From contig NZ_CCXM01000001.1 in NCBI RefSeq assembly GCF_000825685.1, forward strand, positions 829,828-893,827: a stretch of DNA of 64,000 nucleotides. Direction: 5' to 3'. Every line of letters begins with the position of its first letter. Within the stretch, counting starts at the first letter, position 1. Source of the stretch: Rickettsia hoogstraalii (GTDB lineage Bacteria > Pseudomonadota > Alphaproteobacteria > Rickettsiales > Rickettsiaceae). Below are positions 30,173-39,517 of this stretch, in pieces. Made by a program: the position numbers and the translations under genes. The notes under the pieces are model-generated. The model had not been told where the DNA came from, ran no database searches, and saw only the letters and a list, made by a program, of their open reading frames with translations.

Positions 30173-31060
30173 ATGTCAAAAATACCATCTGTTAACATTA
30201 AAGAATTATTGGATGCAGGCGTGCATTTCGGTCATAAGACCTCACGTTGGAATCCTAAAATGGCATCTTATATATATGGTGAACGTGATGATGTTCATAT
30301 AATCGATTTAAGACAAAGTGCCGCTTTAATGAGTGTTGCTTTGAATACAATATATGAAACCGTAAAAAAAGACGGTAAAATATTATTTGTAAGTACTAAA
30401 ATACAGGCCAGTGATATTATAGCGGAATATGCCGAAAAATGCGGACAATATTACGTAAATCATAGATGGCTTGGCGGTATGCTAACTAACTGGAAAACTA
30501 TTGTGGGTTCAATAGAAAAACTAAATAAGTTAGAAAAAACCTTAGAAAATGAAGAAGCACTTATGGGTTATACTAAGAAAGAGATACTTGATATGAGCCG
30601 TAAGAAAGATAAGTTACTTCTATCTCTTGCCGGTATTAGAAATCTTAATTCTAAACCTGATCTTCTAGTAGTTATTGACACTAATAAAGAGCATATCGCA
30701 ATTAATGAAGCGGTAAAGCTTAATGTTCCTATAGTTGCAGTAGTCGATACTAATTCTAATCCTGATAATGTAGATTATCCGATTCCGGGTAATGACGATT
30801 CTATAAGGTCAATAAGACTTTATTGTAGTTTATTTGCAGATGCGGCATTACAAGGACTTGAAGAATCAATGAAAGCTTCAGGAGTTGACATGGGTGCTAT
30901 GCAAGAGCATACAGATAAGGCGTTAACTTCTAAAAATGTTTCTAAATTAAAACAAGCTAAAAAATTCTCTAAAACGAAAAATATTGATGAAGAGACAAAT
31001 ACAGAATTTGAGCAAGCATTAAATGATGCCGATGAAAATAAAAATTCTGATAATGCATAA
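30173..31060 (+). CDS. rpsB: 30S ribosomal protein S2
   Basis: S2 sits at the head-body junction of the 30S subunit and is needed for S1 binding. The 295-residue protein begins [20 protein letters not shown], a diagnostic S2 start, and contains the motifs [14 protein letters not shown] and [15 protein letters not shown]. It carries a C-terminal tail of about 50 residues, rich in Lys, Asn and Glu, beyond the conserved fold, as in other rickettsiae. AGGAG precedes the ATG by 8 bases. tsf follows after one repeat, the usual rpsB-tsf order. Confidence 0.98.
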   Translation: MSKIPSVNIKELLDAGVHFGHKTSRWNPKMASYIYGERDDVHIIDLRQSAALMSVALNTIYETVKKDGKILFVSTKIQASDIIAEYAEKCGQYYVNHRWLGGMLTNWKTIVGSIEKLNKLEKTLENEEALMGYTKKEILDMSRKKDKLLLSLAGIRNLNSKPDLLVVIDTNKEHIAINEAVKLNVPIVAVVDTNSNPDNVDYPIPGNDDSIRSIRLYCSLFADAALQGLEESMKASGVDMGAMQEHTDKALTSKNVSKLKQAKKFSKTKNIDEETNTEFEQALNDADENKNSDNA

Positions 31061-31090
31061 ATGTTGTTGTGTGAATTGAAGAACCTACTC

Positions 31091-31203
31091 GATGTCATCC
31101 CCGCGTAGGCGGGGATCCAAATATAGAAGCTACATAATTTGATAGAATAAAAGATAAAAATTTTCATCTGTTTTACTGGATTCCCGCTTTCGCGGGAATG
31201 ACA
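31091..31203. repeat. Palindromic repeat, CCCGCG type
   Basis: The left arm is GTCATCCCCGCGTAGGCGGG with GATCC. The right arm is GATTCCCGCTTTCGCGGGAA with TGACAT. The two arms differ in stem sequence but both pair internally. It interrupts the rpsB-tsf gap. Confidence 0.9.
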
Positions 31204-31284
31204 TAAAGAGCAATTTCCATAGCTCAGACGATTAGGTATCTACACACCCCAAGCCAAATATAATAATTAAGGAGAAAGTAAGGT

Positions 31285-32214
31285 ATGAGTGAAATAAATA
31301 TAAGTGCTGCAGCGGTTAAAGAATTAAGAGAAAAAACCGGTGCAGGTATGATGGACTGCAAAAAAGCATTAATAGAAACCAGCGGTAATTTTGAAGAAGC
31401 TATTGATTTCCTTCGTAAGAAAGGTTTAGCTGCTGCTGCAAAGAAAGCCGGTCGCATGGCTTCTGAAGGCTTAACGGCTGCAAAAGTTGATGGGCTTGTT
31501 GGAGTAGTAGTTGAAGTAAATTCTGAAACGGATTTTGTTGCTAGAAATGAGCAGTTCCAGGATTTAGTTAAGAATATTGCGAATCTTGCAGTAATTGCAA
31601 AAGATATAGATACGTTAAAAACATCTAAAATGCAAAGCGGTAAATCAGTTGAAGAAGAGATTATAGAAAATATCGCTACAATCGGTGAAAATTTAACATT
31701 ACGTCGTATGGATATATTAGAGATATCCGAAGGAGCAATCGGTTCGTACGTACATAATGAAGTTGTACCGAATCTAGGAAAAATTTCCGTATTAGTAGGT
31801 CTTGCGTCTAACGCAAAAGATAAAGCAAAACTAGAAGCTTTAGCTAAACAAATTGCTGTTCATGTAGCAGGAAATAACCCGCAAAGTATAGATGATTCAA
31901 GCTTGGATCAAGCACTCGTAGAGCGTGAGAGAAAAGTATTTTTTGAGAAATCTAAAGAAGAAGGAAAGCCTGATAATATTATAGAAAAAATGGTAGAAGG
32001 TAGAATACGTAAATTCTTCTCTGAAGTTGTATTGCTTCAGCAAAATTTCTTATTTGAGCCTAAACTTACTGTTGCGGAAGTAATTAAAAATGCTGAAAAA
32101 GAACTCGGTGCAGAAATTAAAATCGCTAAATTTATTAGATACGAACTTGGTGAAGGTATAGAACACGAAGAAAAAAATTTCGCCGATGAAGTAGCAGCCA
32201 TCACACAGGGTTAA
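31285..32214 (+). CDS. tsf: Translation elongation factor Ts
   Basis: EF-Ts recycles EF-Tu by exchanging GDP for GTP. The 309-residue protein has the N-terminal UBA-like region ([19 protein letters not shown]), the EF-Tu contact motif [10 protein letters not shown] near residues 78-87, and the alphaproteobacterial C-terminal end ([12 protein letters not shown]). ATG follows AAGGAGAAAGTAAGGT. A strong terminator hairpin is at 32235-32275. Confidence 0.98.
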   Translation: MSEINISAAAVKELREKTGAGMMDCKKALIETSGNFEEAIDFLRKKGLAAAAKKAGRMASEGLTAAKVDGLVGVVVEVNSETDFVARNEQFQDLVKNIANLAVIAKDIDTLKTSKMQSGKSVEEEIIENIATIGENLTLRRMDILEISEGAIGSYVHNEVVPNLGKISVLVGLASNAKDKAKLEALAKQIAVHVAGNNPQSIDDSSLDQALVERERKVFFEKSKEEGKPDNIIEKMVEGRIRKFFSEVVLLQQNFLFEPKLTVAEVIKNAEKELGAEIKIAKFIRYELGEGIEHEEKNFADEVAAITQG

Positions 32215-32234
32215 ATTTACTTTTCAAAGTCAAT

Positions 32235-32275
32235 AAATGCGAATTTAGATAAGTGCTTATTCTAAATTCGTATTT
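32235..32275 (+). terminator. Terminator hairpin after tsf
   Basis: AAATGCGAATTTAGA pairs with TCTAAATTCGTATTT, a 15-base stem with an 11-base loop, about 20 bases after the tsf stop, followed by an AT-rich tract. Confidence 0.8.
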
Positions 32276-32416
32276 ATAATATCTCTCTAACTACAATCAG
32301 CTATCTATTAATAAATAATTTTTCGATTTTTTACTTTATAATAAAAGATTTATATTGACTTAATAATAGAAAGTCTTACATTAATCGTTATTATTAGTTT
32401 AAATGGAGAATGTTTT

Positions 32417-33425
32417 ATGTCACGGACAAAAGAGCAATATGCAGCAGAGATTTATGCTGCCGAAGAGCATCGTAGGAGACAAGCTAATTCTAGTGATAGT
32501 GATGCCGAACTGCTTGGAGTTATTATAGTATGTGCCGGTTATGCATGTTATAAAGCAGTAGAAGGAGCAGTAAAAGTTACCGTTACAGGAAGCAAAATTA
32601 TAGAAAACGCCTATAAGATAGGAACGGGACAAATAAAAGTTCTCGGCATTGAACCTGAAAGTAAGACAACCTATATAATAAAGCATCCTTCCCCTCGAGG
32701 TACTACGACTGTAACTCAACCAATTGCAGCTAATCCTGTAGATCCTTCGGAGCAAACTCCTCCTAATACTCCTACCTCTAAAAGAGAAAGGCTAAAATAT
32801 ACGGGAAAAAATTGGTAGATAGTGCAAAAACCGGTGCTAAAACTCTTTCAAATGCTTATAAAGTGACAACCGGCAAAATAGAAGTTATAGGTCCTGGAAG
32901 TGATTTTAACAGAGACGGTAAAGAAAAATTTATATTTTCTGAACCTACTAAACGTAAAGTTGTTCAAAAAGAATTTAAAAGAGAGGACGGTTATAAGTGT
33001 GGTATTGCGTTAGAAGAGATAATTGAAACTTCCTTAATGTTAAGATTAAATAACGAGCGTATAGTTAAAATTAAGGAATTTAGAAGTATGATCCTACCTG
33101 ATACTACTCAAGATGTAGGAGGGACTTTTGAACTTTCTCTAGTTTTAAAATATTCGGATGGATCAATGTCCAAAGATGATCCTGCTTTTCTAAAGATACA
33201 TTACGGTAGAGACGGAAAATTAAATAAGTTATCGTTGCCAAACACGCCTATAATTTTTATAACCAATGGTATCCTGCATTAACCGTTTATAAAGGTAAAC
33301 TATGTTCTTTGCCTGTAAGTAGTGGATATTACAAGTATTTGCATAAAAAAATACTAGAAAATAACAGGACTATAGAAATCGACCACATAGATCGCGAATT
33401 TACTATAGAACTTTTAGGGGAATAA
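32417..33425 (+). pseudogene. Broken hypothetical gene with an internal duplication
   Basis: The first frame (133 residues, ATG with GGAGA upstream) holds a hydrophobic stretch (LLGVIIVCAGYACYKAV) and KVTVTGSKIIENAYKIGTGQ followed by IKVLG. A shift near 32785 leads to a 156-residue frame whose start, VDSAKTGAKTLSNAYKVTTG followed by KIEVIG, resembles the first. This shows an internal duplication. A second shift near 33260 restores the frame NQWYPALTVYKGKL through DREFTIELLGE to a stop at 33423-33425. I do not recognise the family. As one protein it would be about 330 residues. Whether short products are still made is unknown. Confidence 0.65.
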
Positions 33426-33445
33426 AAATTCTTAGTGAAATTCTA

Positions 33446-34699
33446 TCAAAGAAACTTCGTAATTACCTGTAAATATTCATCTAGGATTTTTTGGTTATTC
33501 TCAACAAATTTTAAAGCTTTTTCACGATAAGCTTTAAGTTCTAGAGAATTATTAGGGCTAAGTAGATATGTTAGTTTGGTTAGTAAATCTTCACCGTTTT
33601 TGATTTGGATAGCTGCTTCATTTTGCAGTACGCCTTTAGCGATATCGGTGTTTTTACTCATATCGGGACCGAATATAATACAATTAGAGAAATATGCCGC
33701 TTCTAAAATATTATGCCCGCCTTGTTTAAAAGAACCGCCGATAAAAGAAATTGTAGCTACGGAAAAAAACAATCCCATTTCACCGAATCTATCAACTATA
33801 TAAAGATCGTCGCTTAATACAGGTAAATCATTTTGCGATTTAGCGGTAGCGGATAAATTATGTGACTTACAATTATCGATAATTGATTTAATTCGCTCAG
33901 GATGTCTTGGAATTAATATAATATAGCAATCTAAAAACTGCTCTTTTAGGTTTTTTATTATAGGCAAAATCACCTCTTCATCTTCGGGGTGAGTGCTGGC
34001 AAATATCACGATTCTCCTATTGTCTAAATGTAAACTTAGTTTTGATAACTCTTCTTGATTAACTGGAAGTTTTTCGTTGGCAAATTTAATATTACCTAAA
34101 TTAACTGCATCCGATACGTCAAGTTCATTGAATTTTTGTAAGTCACGCTCGCTTTGCACGATAATTTTACTGAAATTTTTGAGGATAAGCTGAAAGAAGC
34201 TTTTTCTTTTTAGCCAAGCTTTAAACGATTTATCGGAAATACGAGCATTTACTAGCAGTAATTTACACTGCCTCGCTCCTTCATTAATAGTACACGGCCA
34301 TAATTCCGATTCTATAAAAATACCTAAATTAGGTTGCCAATTTTTTAAAAATTTTCGAGTAAAAATAATATTATCTATCGGTAAAAATTGGTGAACTGCT
34401 ATTTTAGGTAATTTGGCAGTTAATATTTTAGCGGAGCTGTTAGTCCAAGAAGTTACTAAAAAACGAATGTCAGGATAGCGTTTACTTATATTACTTATTA
34501 AAGTTAAAGCTGCCATTGATTCGCCGACGCTAGCTGCATGAATCCATATTAAGAAGGAGTTGTCTTGTCGATACTTACCTATAGCAAAACGTTCTTGGAT
34601 ACGTCTTATATCTTCCTTACCTATTAATAAACGTATAAGAATTATGATAAAATAAATAGGTAATAATATAAAGCTTAGAGCATAATATAATAACATCAT
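33446..34699 (-). CDS. waaA: 3-deoxy-D-manno-octulosonic acid transferase
   Basis: WaaA (KdtA) adds Kdo from CMP-Kdo to the lipid A precursor, the first step of LPS core assembly, at the inner membrane. The 417-residue protein has a membrane anchor at the N-terminus (about 1-25), then the glycosyltransferase halves: FLIWIHAASVGESMAAL holds the proposed catalytic glutamate in SVGE, and the C-terminal half contains ASTHPEDEEVILP and GGSFKQGGHNILEAAYF. The end matches the usual length. It overlaps the upstream acyltransferase-like gene by four bases, so both may act in lipid A or phospholipid metabolism. Confidence 0.95.
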   Translation of the reverse strand: MMLLYYALSFILLPIYFIIILIRLLIGKEDIRRIQERFAIGKYRQDNSFLIWIHAASVGESMAALTLISNISKRYPDIRFLVTSWTNSSAKILTAKLPKIAVHQFLPIDNIIFTRKFLKNWQPNLGIFIESELWPCTINEGARQCKLLLVNARISDKSFKAWLKRKSFFQLILKNFSKIIVQSERDLQKFNELDVSDAVNLGNIKFANEKLPVNQEELSKLSLHLDNRRIVIFASTHPEDEEVILPIIKNLKEQFLDCYIILIPRHPERIKSIIDNCKSHNLSATAKSQNDLPVLSDDLYIVDRFGEMGLFFSVATISFIGGSFKQGGHNILEAAYFSNCIIFGPDMSKNTDIAKGVLQNEAAIQIKNGEDLLTKLTYLLSPNNSLELKAYREKALKFVENNQKILDEYLQVITKFL

Positions 34700-35349
34700 T
34701 TTAAACTCTCTGTTAAGCTTGCTAGTTGTTTTTCAAGGCTTATATGGTTTTGTATTTTATCATTTGTGAGTTCTAAAGGTGAGCCAACTATGATTTTAAT
34801 GGTACCAAACGGTAGGGGTATTATTAATTTATCCCAACTTTTTAATCTGAAACATCTAGAAGTGGAGCTGACTATAGGAATAAGTTTTTTGTTATATCTA
34901 TAGGCAATTTCGGTAATGCCGCTATTTACTTTATATACCGGTCCTTTAGGACCGTCCGGCGTGACTATTATATTTGCACCTTGAGATAACTTACCTATAA
35001 TATTACGTAAAGCTCCAATTGGATTTTTATTAGTAGAACCTACTATCACTCTGCAACCGAATTTTCCTACTAGATCGTTTAAAATTTTCCCGTCTAAATG
35101 CGGTGATATTAAAGCATAGATATTTCTATGTCCTATAAACATAGCCGGACTTAAGGCAAGCATATTATGCCAAAATGCAAAGATTACTCCTTGTTCGTTT
35201 AGGAATTTTTCCTTATTGCTGTTATCGTAAAATATAAATTTCTGCCTTGAAGTAAAATAAACAAAACGCAAATACCAATATAGTAAAATAGTAATTATAC
35301 TAAGTACGTATTTATTATTTTTTAAAAATTTTTTAAAAACTTTCCGCAT
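34696..35349 (-). CDS. Lysophospholipid acyltransferase-like protein (DUF374)
   Basis: The 217-residue protein has an N-terminal membrane helix and motifs of the DUF374 branch of the lysophospholipid acyltransferase superfamily: AFWHNMLALSP, in which a histidine motif is expected, and IIVTPDGPKGPVYKV. A role in lipid A or membrane lipid acylation is plausible because waaA follows with a 4-base overlap. The substrate is unknown. Confidence 0.85.
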   Translation of the reverse strand: MRKVFKKFLKNNKYVLSIITILLYWYLRFVYFTSRQKFIFYDNSNKEKFLNEQGVIFAFWHNMLALSPAMFIGHRNIYALISPHLDGKILNDLVGKFGCRVIVGSTNKNPIGALRNIIGKLSQGANIIVTPDGPKGPVYKVNSGITEIAYRYNKKLIPIVSSTSRCFRLKSWDKLIIPLPFGTIKIIVGSPLELTNDKIQNHISLEKQLASLTESLK

Positions 35350-35386
35350 GGTTTTTTTGTTTGTTTAGGTGGTTTTTTAGCTTTTC

Positions 35387-35479
35387 CGTCATTGCGAGGA
35401 AATTACGAAGTAATTGACGAAGCAATCTCAGAATATTTGACGAGATTGCCACGCAGCCTACGGCTGCTCGCAATAACGA
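35387..35479. repeat. Palindromic repeat, CATTGCGAG type
   Basis: The left arm has hairpin AAATTACGAAGTAATT. The right arm has CAGCCGTAGGCTG in reverse and ends TCGCAATAACG, with one mutation in the outer end. It lies in the leader of the acyltransferase-waaA pair. Confidence 0.88.
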
Positions 35480-35517
35480 TTTGGTATCCACGTAAGCCTT
35501 AAGCAGGAATGACATAC

Positions 35518-36714
35518 TCAAGCATCACAAGCTCTCTCAATCCTAATACAAGCTTCTTCTAGCTCTTCCATAGAAGTAGCGTAAGAGATTCTGAAATACC
35601 CTTCTAAGCCGAAAGCGATACCGGGTACTACGGCAACTTTTGCTTCTTCAAGTAAATATTCGGCAAAATTATTACTATTTGCAATAATTTTTCCTGATTT
35701 AGTTTTATGCCCAAATATTTTATCGCATTTAACAAATAAGTAAAACGCTCCTTCCGGCTTATAACACTCAAAATATTTTACTCTTTTCAAAATTGATAAA
35801 GCAAGATCACGCTTTTTTTGAAAATTTAAAGCATTAGGCTTTATATAACCTTGAGGACCGTTTAATGCTTCAATAGCAGCCATTTGACTTATTGAACAAG
35901 GGTTTGAAGTACTTTGCGACTGAATAATAGTCATTGCTTTAATCAAAGCTTTAGAGCCTGCACCGTATCCTATACGCCAACCTGTCATAGAATAAGCTTT
36001 AGATACTCCGTTTACGGTAAATATTCTCTCTTTTAAATCAGGTGCTATTTGGGCTAATGTATAAAATTTAAAATCATCAAAAGTAATATGCTCGTAAATG
36101 TCATCGGACATTACGTTCACATGAGGATATTTTCTTAAAACTTTAGCAATATTTTCTAGTTCTTCAAAATTATAGCTTGCACCTGTTGGATTACTAGGTG
36201 AGTTAATAATAAGCCATTTAGTTTTATCCGTAATTAGACGCTCTAAAGCTTCCGCACTTAATTTAAAATTATTTTCAATTCCGCAATTTACAAAAACAGG
36301 TGTTCCTGTGTTAAGTGCAACCATATCAGGATATGAAACCCAGTAAGGTGCCGGAATAATTACCTCATCCCCTTTGTCCAAAGATGCCATAAACAAATTA
36401 TATATAACTTGCTTACCGCCGGTGCTTACTATTATTTCATCAAGTTCGTAATCTATGTTATTTTCACGTTTGAATTTGTCTTTTATTGTTTGCTTTAAAA
36501 GCGGCATCCCCTCAACGTTAGTATATTTTGTAAAGTTGTCTTTTATAGCTTTGATTGCCGCTTCTTTGATATTATCAGGCGTATCAAAATCAGGCTCACC
36601 TGCACCGAGTGCAATAATATCAACGCCTTGTCTTTTAAGCTCAAGAGTTTTTTTTACGACTGCAAGGGTCGGCGACGGCTTTATAGAATTTAGTCTCGTA
36701 GAAATAATTGACAT
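35518..36714 (-). CDS. aatA: Aspartate/aromatic aminotransferase, class I (AatA type)
   Basis: This 398-residue PLP enzyme transfers amino groups between aspartate (or prephenate) and 2-oxoglutarate. The PLP lysine is K239 in NGVSKAYSMTGWRIGYGAG. SNPTGASYN contains the carboxylate-binding asparagine, and the C-terminal PEGAFYLFV and FRISYATSMEELEEA are standard. Whether it accepts prephenate, as AatA of related bacteria does, is not clear from sequence. It reads out toward the acyltransferase-waaA pair and is separated from it by a palindromic repeat. Confidence 0.93.
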   Translation of the reverse strand: MSIISTRLNSIKPSPTLAVVKKTLELKRQGVDIIALGAGEPDFDTPDNIKEAAIKAIKDNFTKYTNVEGMPLLKQTIKDKFKRENNIDYELDEIIVSTGGKQVIYNLFMASLDKGDEVIIPAPYWVSYPDMVALNTGTPVFVNCGIENNFKLSAEALERLITDKTKWLIINSPSNPTGASYNFEELENIAKVLRKYPHVNVMSDDIYEHITFDDFKFYTLAQIAPDLKERIFTVNGVSKAYSMTGWRIGYGAGSKALIKAMTIIQSQSTSNPCSISQMAAIEALNGPQGYIKPNALNFQKKRDLALSILKRVKYFECYKPEGAFYLFVKCDKIFGHKTKSGKIIANSNNFAEYLLEEAKVAVVPGIAFGLEGYFRISYATSMEELEEACIRIERACDA

Positions 36715-36744
36715 AATTTTGAGTCCGTATTAATGAGGTAGTTT

Positions 36745-36845
36745 GATGTCATTCCTGCGAAAGCAGGAATTCAGAGTAAAGCGAGATAAATCGAGCTTTT
36801 AAAAAGCCTTAAAATACTAGATTCCCGCTTTCGTGGGAATGACAT
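36745..36845. repeat. Palindromic repeat, CCTGCG type
   Basis: The left arm is GTCATTCCTGCGAAAGCAGG. The right arm is GATTCCCGCTTTCGTGGGAA with TGACAT. It is upstream of aatA. Confidence 0.88.
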
Positions 36846-36955
36846 TAATAATAAGCAATAATATAGCAATTTTAATCGCAATAAAATTATTTTATTTAAA
36901 AATTTATCAAGATATGCTTTATTATAGTAAGTAATATTAATTTAGTAATTAAACT

Positions 36956-37960
36956 ATGCTCGGTAAAATAAAAGACAAAATCAAACATTATTGCTTAACT
37001 ATAATAAATATACCGAATTTTATTAAGAATAAAATTTTAGAATTTAAAAATTATATAAGTGATTGTAAATATAAATTCTCTCATTTAGCCGAAACTAATT
37101 ATCAGCTTGGACTTGATCATTTATATAGAGGTAATTTAAATGATGCATTGCTTAGGTTTAAACTAGTCGATAAATTTTTTAATCCTAATGATTCTAAAGT
37201 ATATTATCAACTCGGATGGGTTTATTTTTTAAAAAATAATTACAGACAAGCTATAGAATATTTAGAAAAATCTAATGAAAAATATAAAGCTATATTTATA
37301 AATTTTTTGAAAAATTATAAGGATATTACTGAAATACCTCAAGAAATTTGGGGGAAATATCGTGATTTAACTGCACAATATTATCCTACTATTTTTAATA
37401 ACGATAAAAATATCCATCTCCCGTATAGGTTTGTTAATGATACACTCAAGCAGATATCTGATTTACCGGATAATTATTCTATTTTGGAACTTGGAAGTAA
37501 TATAGGGCTGGTAGGTTATGAAATACAAAAACGTTTTCCGGAAAATTTTACTTTAACCGGTGTAGAAATTTCTACTTTAATGAATGATTTACAAGAAACA
37601 TATTACCCGAACACTAAAATTTACGATCAAATATATAATATTGCTATCGATGAATTTTTAAAACAAAACTCTAATAAATTTGATATTATTTTTAGTTTTT
37701 GCGGATTATCGTTTACTAACAATTTAATAGAATATTTTAATTTAATATACTCATCTCTTAGTGAACAAGGGTATTTTGCTCTTCGTTTACCGAACGCCGC
37801 GAAGACACAATTCTCAGTAAAACGCAAAGAATTTATTTTTAACTTGAATGAAATAAATAATATTTTACAAAAAAATAATTTTACTATATTAACTTCGGAA
37901 GAAATAATACTAGCGGAAAACAATAAATATAGTATTATTGTTTGTAAGAAAATAACATAA
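36956..37960 (+). CDS. TPR-containing SAM-dependent methyltransferase
   Basis: The 334-residue protein has about two TPR units at roughly residues 45-105 ([20 protein letters not shown] and [20 protein letters not shown]), followed by a class I methyltransferase fold with motif [13 protein letters not shown] at 176-187 and [12 protein letters not shown] further on. The target is unknown. TPRs suggest a protein partner. The next gene, mlaA, follows after four bases, which points to co-transcription, but no functional link is evident. Confidence 0.75.
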   Translation: MLGKIKDKIKHYCLTIINIPNFIKNKILEFKNYISDCKYKFSHLAETNYQLGLDHLYRGNLNDALLRFKLVDKFFNPNDSKVYYQLGWVYFLKNNYRQAIEYLEKSNEKYKAIFINFLKNYKDITEIPQEIWGKYRDLTAQYYPTIFNNDKNIHLPYRFVNDTLKQISDLPDNYSILELGSNIGLVGYEIQKRFPENFTLTGVEISTLMNDLQETYYPNTKIYDQIYNIAIDEFLKQNSNKFDIIFSFCGLSFTNNLIEYFNLIYSSLSEQGYFALRLPNAAKTQFSVKRKEFIFNLNEINNILQKNNFTILTSEEIILAENNKYSIIVCKKIT

Positions 37961-37964
37961 ATCA

Positions 37965-38720
37965 ATGAGAATTTTAATTATACTATCTATTATACTATGC
38001 TCATTATTCGCAAGAGCTGATCTTGAATATGTTGATAATGACATATATAACTATAATGGTGGAAGAAATGAAAACGGTTGCTTAGAAGTTTACGATCCAT
38101 ACGAAAAATTTAACCGTAAAGTGTTTGCATTTAATTCTGTACTAGATTATATAATATTGCGTCCTTTAGCGATAGGTTATAAGAATATCACGAATGATTA
38201 CGTAAAAGCACGTGTTAATAGTTTCGTCAGTAATGTTGATACACCGCTTACGGCGGTAAATTACGGGCTTCAGTTAAATTACGATAAAACTATGAAAAGC
38301 GTTTGGCGGTTTCTCATTAACATGACGCTTGGCATAGGAGGTTTATTTGACGTAGCAGGTAAAGTAGGTTTGCCGTCTGATCGTCAAACTTTCGGTAGTA
38401 CCCTCGCACATTATGGAGTTGCCCCAGGTCCTTATTTAGTATTGCCGATAATCGGTAGTACTAACGCAAGAGATATGACGGATTCGGTAATTACTAATTA
38501 TGCTCTTAATCCATTAATGTACTACACTCATAATGATTTTGACTTAGGAGTACTAGCAGTTAGTAAAATAAACGATCGATATGTTGTATTACCGTTTAGT
38601 GATTATGTGATGAAGAATTCTACCGATCCTTATGTGGCTATTAGATCAGCATTACATCGTGCTCGTGAAGCATCGGTTCAATATCCTGAAAATTTTAAAT
38701 GTCCTAAACCCAAGAATTAA
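37965..38720 (+). CDS. mlaA: MlaA/VacJ family outer-membrane lipid-transport protein
   Basis: MlaA extracts surface phospholipids from the outer leaflet and passes them to MlaC. The 251-residue protein shows the family motif DPYEKFNRKVFAFNSVLDY and GVAPGPYLVLPIIG. The N-terminus has a signal peptide (SIILCSLFARA/DLE), but the one cysteine is preceded by IIL, so a canonical lipobox is not apparent. It is close to mlaC (20 bases), and mlaE and mlaF follow about 3.3 kb later. Confidence 0.9.
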   Translation: MRILIILSIILCSLFARADLEYVDNDIYNYNGGRNENGCLEVYDPYEKFNRKVFAFNSVLDYIILRPLAIGYKNITNDYVKARVNSFVSNVDTPLTAVNYGLQLNYDKTMKSVWRFLINMTLGIGGLFDVAGKVGLPSDRQTFGSTLAHYGVAPGPYLVLPIIGSTNARDMTDSVITNYALNPLMYYTHNDFDLGVLAVSKINDRYVVLPFSDYVMKNSTDPYVAIRSALHRAREASVQYPENFKCPKPKN

Positions 38721-38740
38721 TTAAATTAACGAGGATTTAT

Positions 38741-39340
38741 ATGCAAAAAATTATTACAGGTTTATTTTTATTAGTTATGACGTTTTCCGCTTATTCTAGC
38801 GAGAAAGTGCCTGCTGGTTTGAATGATTACGTTACTAATTTAGTAAATGAAGCTTCTAGTATATTAAACGATAGTAAGCTATCTGAGCGAGTAAAAATTG
38901 CTAAAGCACGTGAGTTAATGTCTCAAAACCTAGATTTTGATTGGATGGCTAAATATACATTAGGCAGAAATGGGATAAAAACTTTATCAGGTGGGCAGGT
39001 TCAGGAATTCATCAAAGTTTACTCTAAATATGTTACTAAATCTTATACTGATTTAATAAAAGATTATAAAGGTGAACAGCCTAAAATAGTAGGAGTTCGT
39101 CCTTTAAGCTCGACCGATTTTATGGTTGCTATGAATATCGTTAGTAATAAAGAGCAAGACCCTATTAAAGTAGAATATCTTGTACGTGAAATGAAAGGGA
39201 ACGGAAAAGATGTTTTTAAAGTTTCTGATATAATTACGGAAGGTGTAAGTCTTATTGGGGCTCAACAAGACGAGTTTACCGATACTTTAAAAAATCAAGG
39301 CTTTGAGGCACTAATACAAAAATTAGAAAGTCGTTCTTAA
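38741..39340 (+). CDS. mlaC: MlaC/Ttg2D family periplasmic phospholipid carrier
   Basis: MlaC ferries phospholipid between MlaA and the MlaFEDB complex. The 199-residue protein has a signal peptide (MQKIITGLFLLVMTFSAYS) and the MlaC motifs DFDWMAKYTLGRN, FIKVYSKYVTKSY and VSDIITEGVSLI. ATG follows GAGGATTTAT. It forms a pair with mlaA. A chimeric palindromic repeat follows it. Confidence 0.9.
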   Translation: MQKIITGLFLLVMTFSAYSSEKVPAGLNDYVTNLVNEASSILNDSKLSERVKIAKARELMSQNLDFDWMAKYTLGRNGIKTLSGGQVQEFIKVYSKYVTKSYTDLIKDYKGEQPKIVGVRPLSSTDFMVAMNIVSNKEQDPIKVEYLVREMKGNGKDVFKVSDIITEGVSLIGAQQDEFTDTLKNQGFEALIQKLESRS

Positions 39341-39347
39341 AGTTGCT

Positions 39348-39441
39348 GTCATACCGTGGCTTGACCACGGTATCTAGGAAACAATAAAAATACTAATAAT
39401 ATTATTATTTTTAACTGGATTCCCGCTTTCGCGGGAATGAC
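39348..39441. repeat. Chimeric palindromic repeat
   Basis: The left arm is GTCATACCGTGGCTTGACCA with CGGTATCTAG (CCGTGG type). The right arm is CTGGATTCCCGCTTTCGCGG with GAATGAC (CCCGCG type). The element therefore joins two arm types that elsewhere usually occur in matched pairs. Confidence 0.88.
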
Positions 39442-39517
39442 CATCGAGATCTTTTAAAAAACTGTCCGGTACTATGGGTCAAGCCACAGGACTCAAGCAC
39501 TTTAAAACATTATCTCC

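Noticed and set aside
35333..35521. 62-residue frame between the acyltransferase and aatA genes
   Set aside because: It is composed largely of palindromic repeat sequence.
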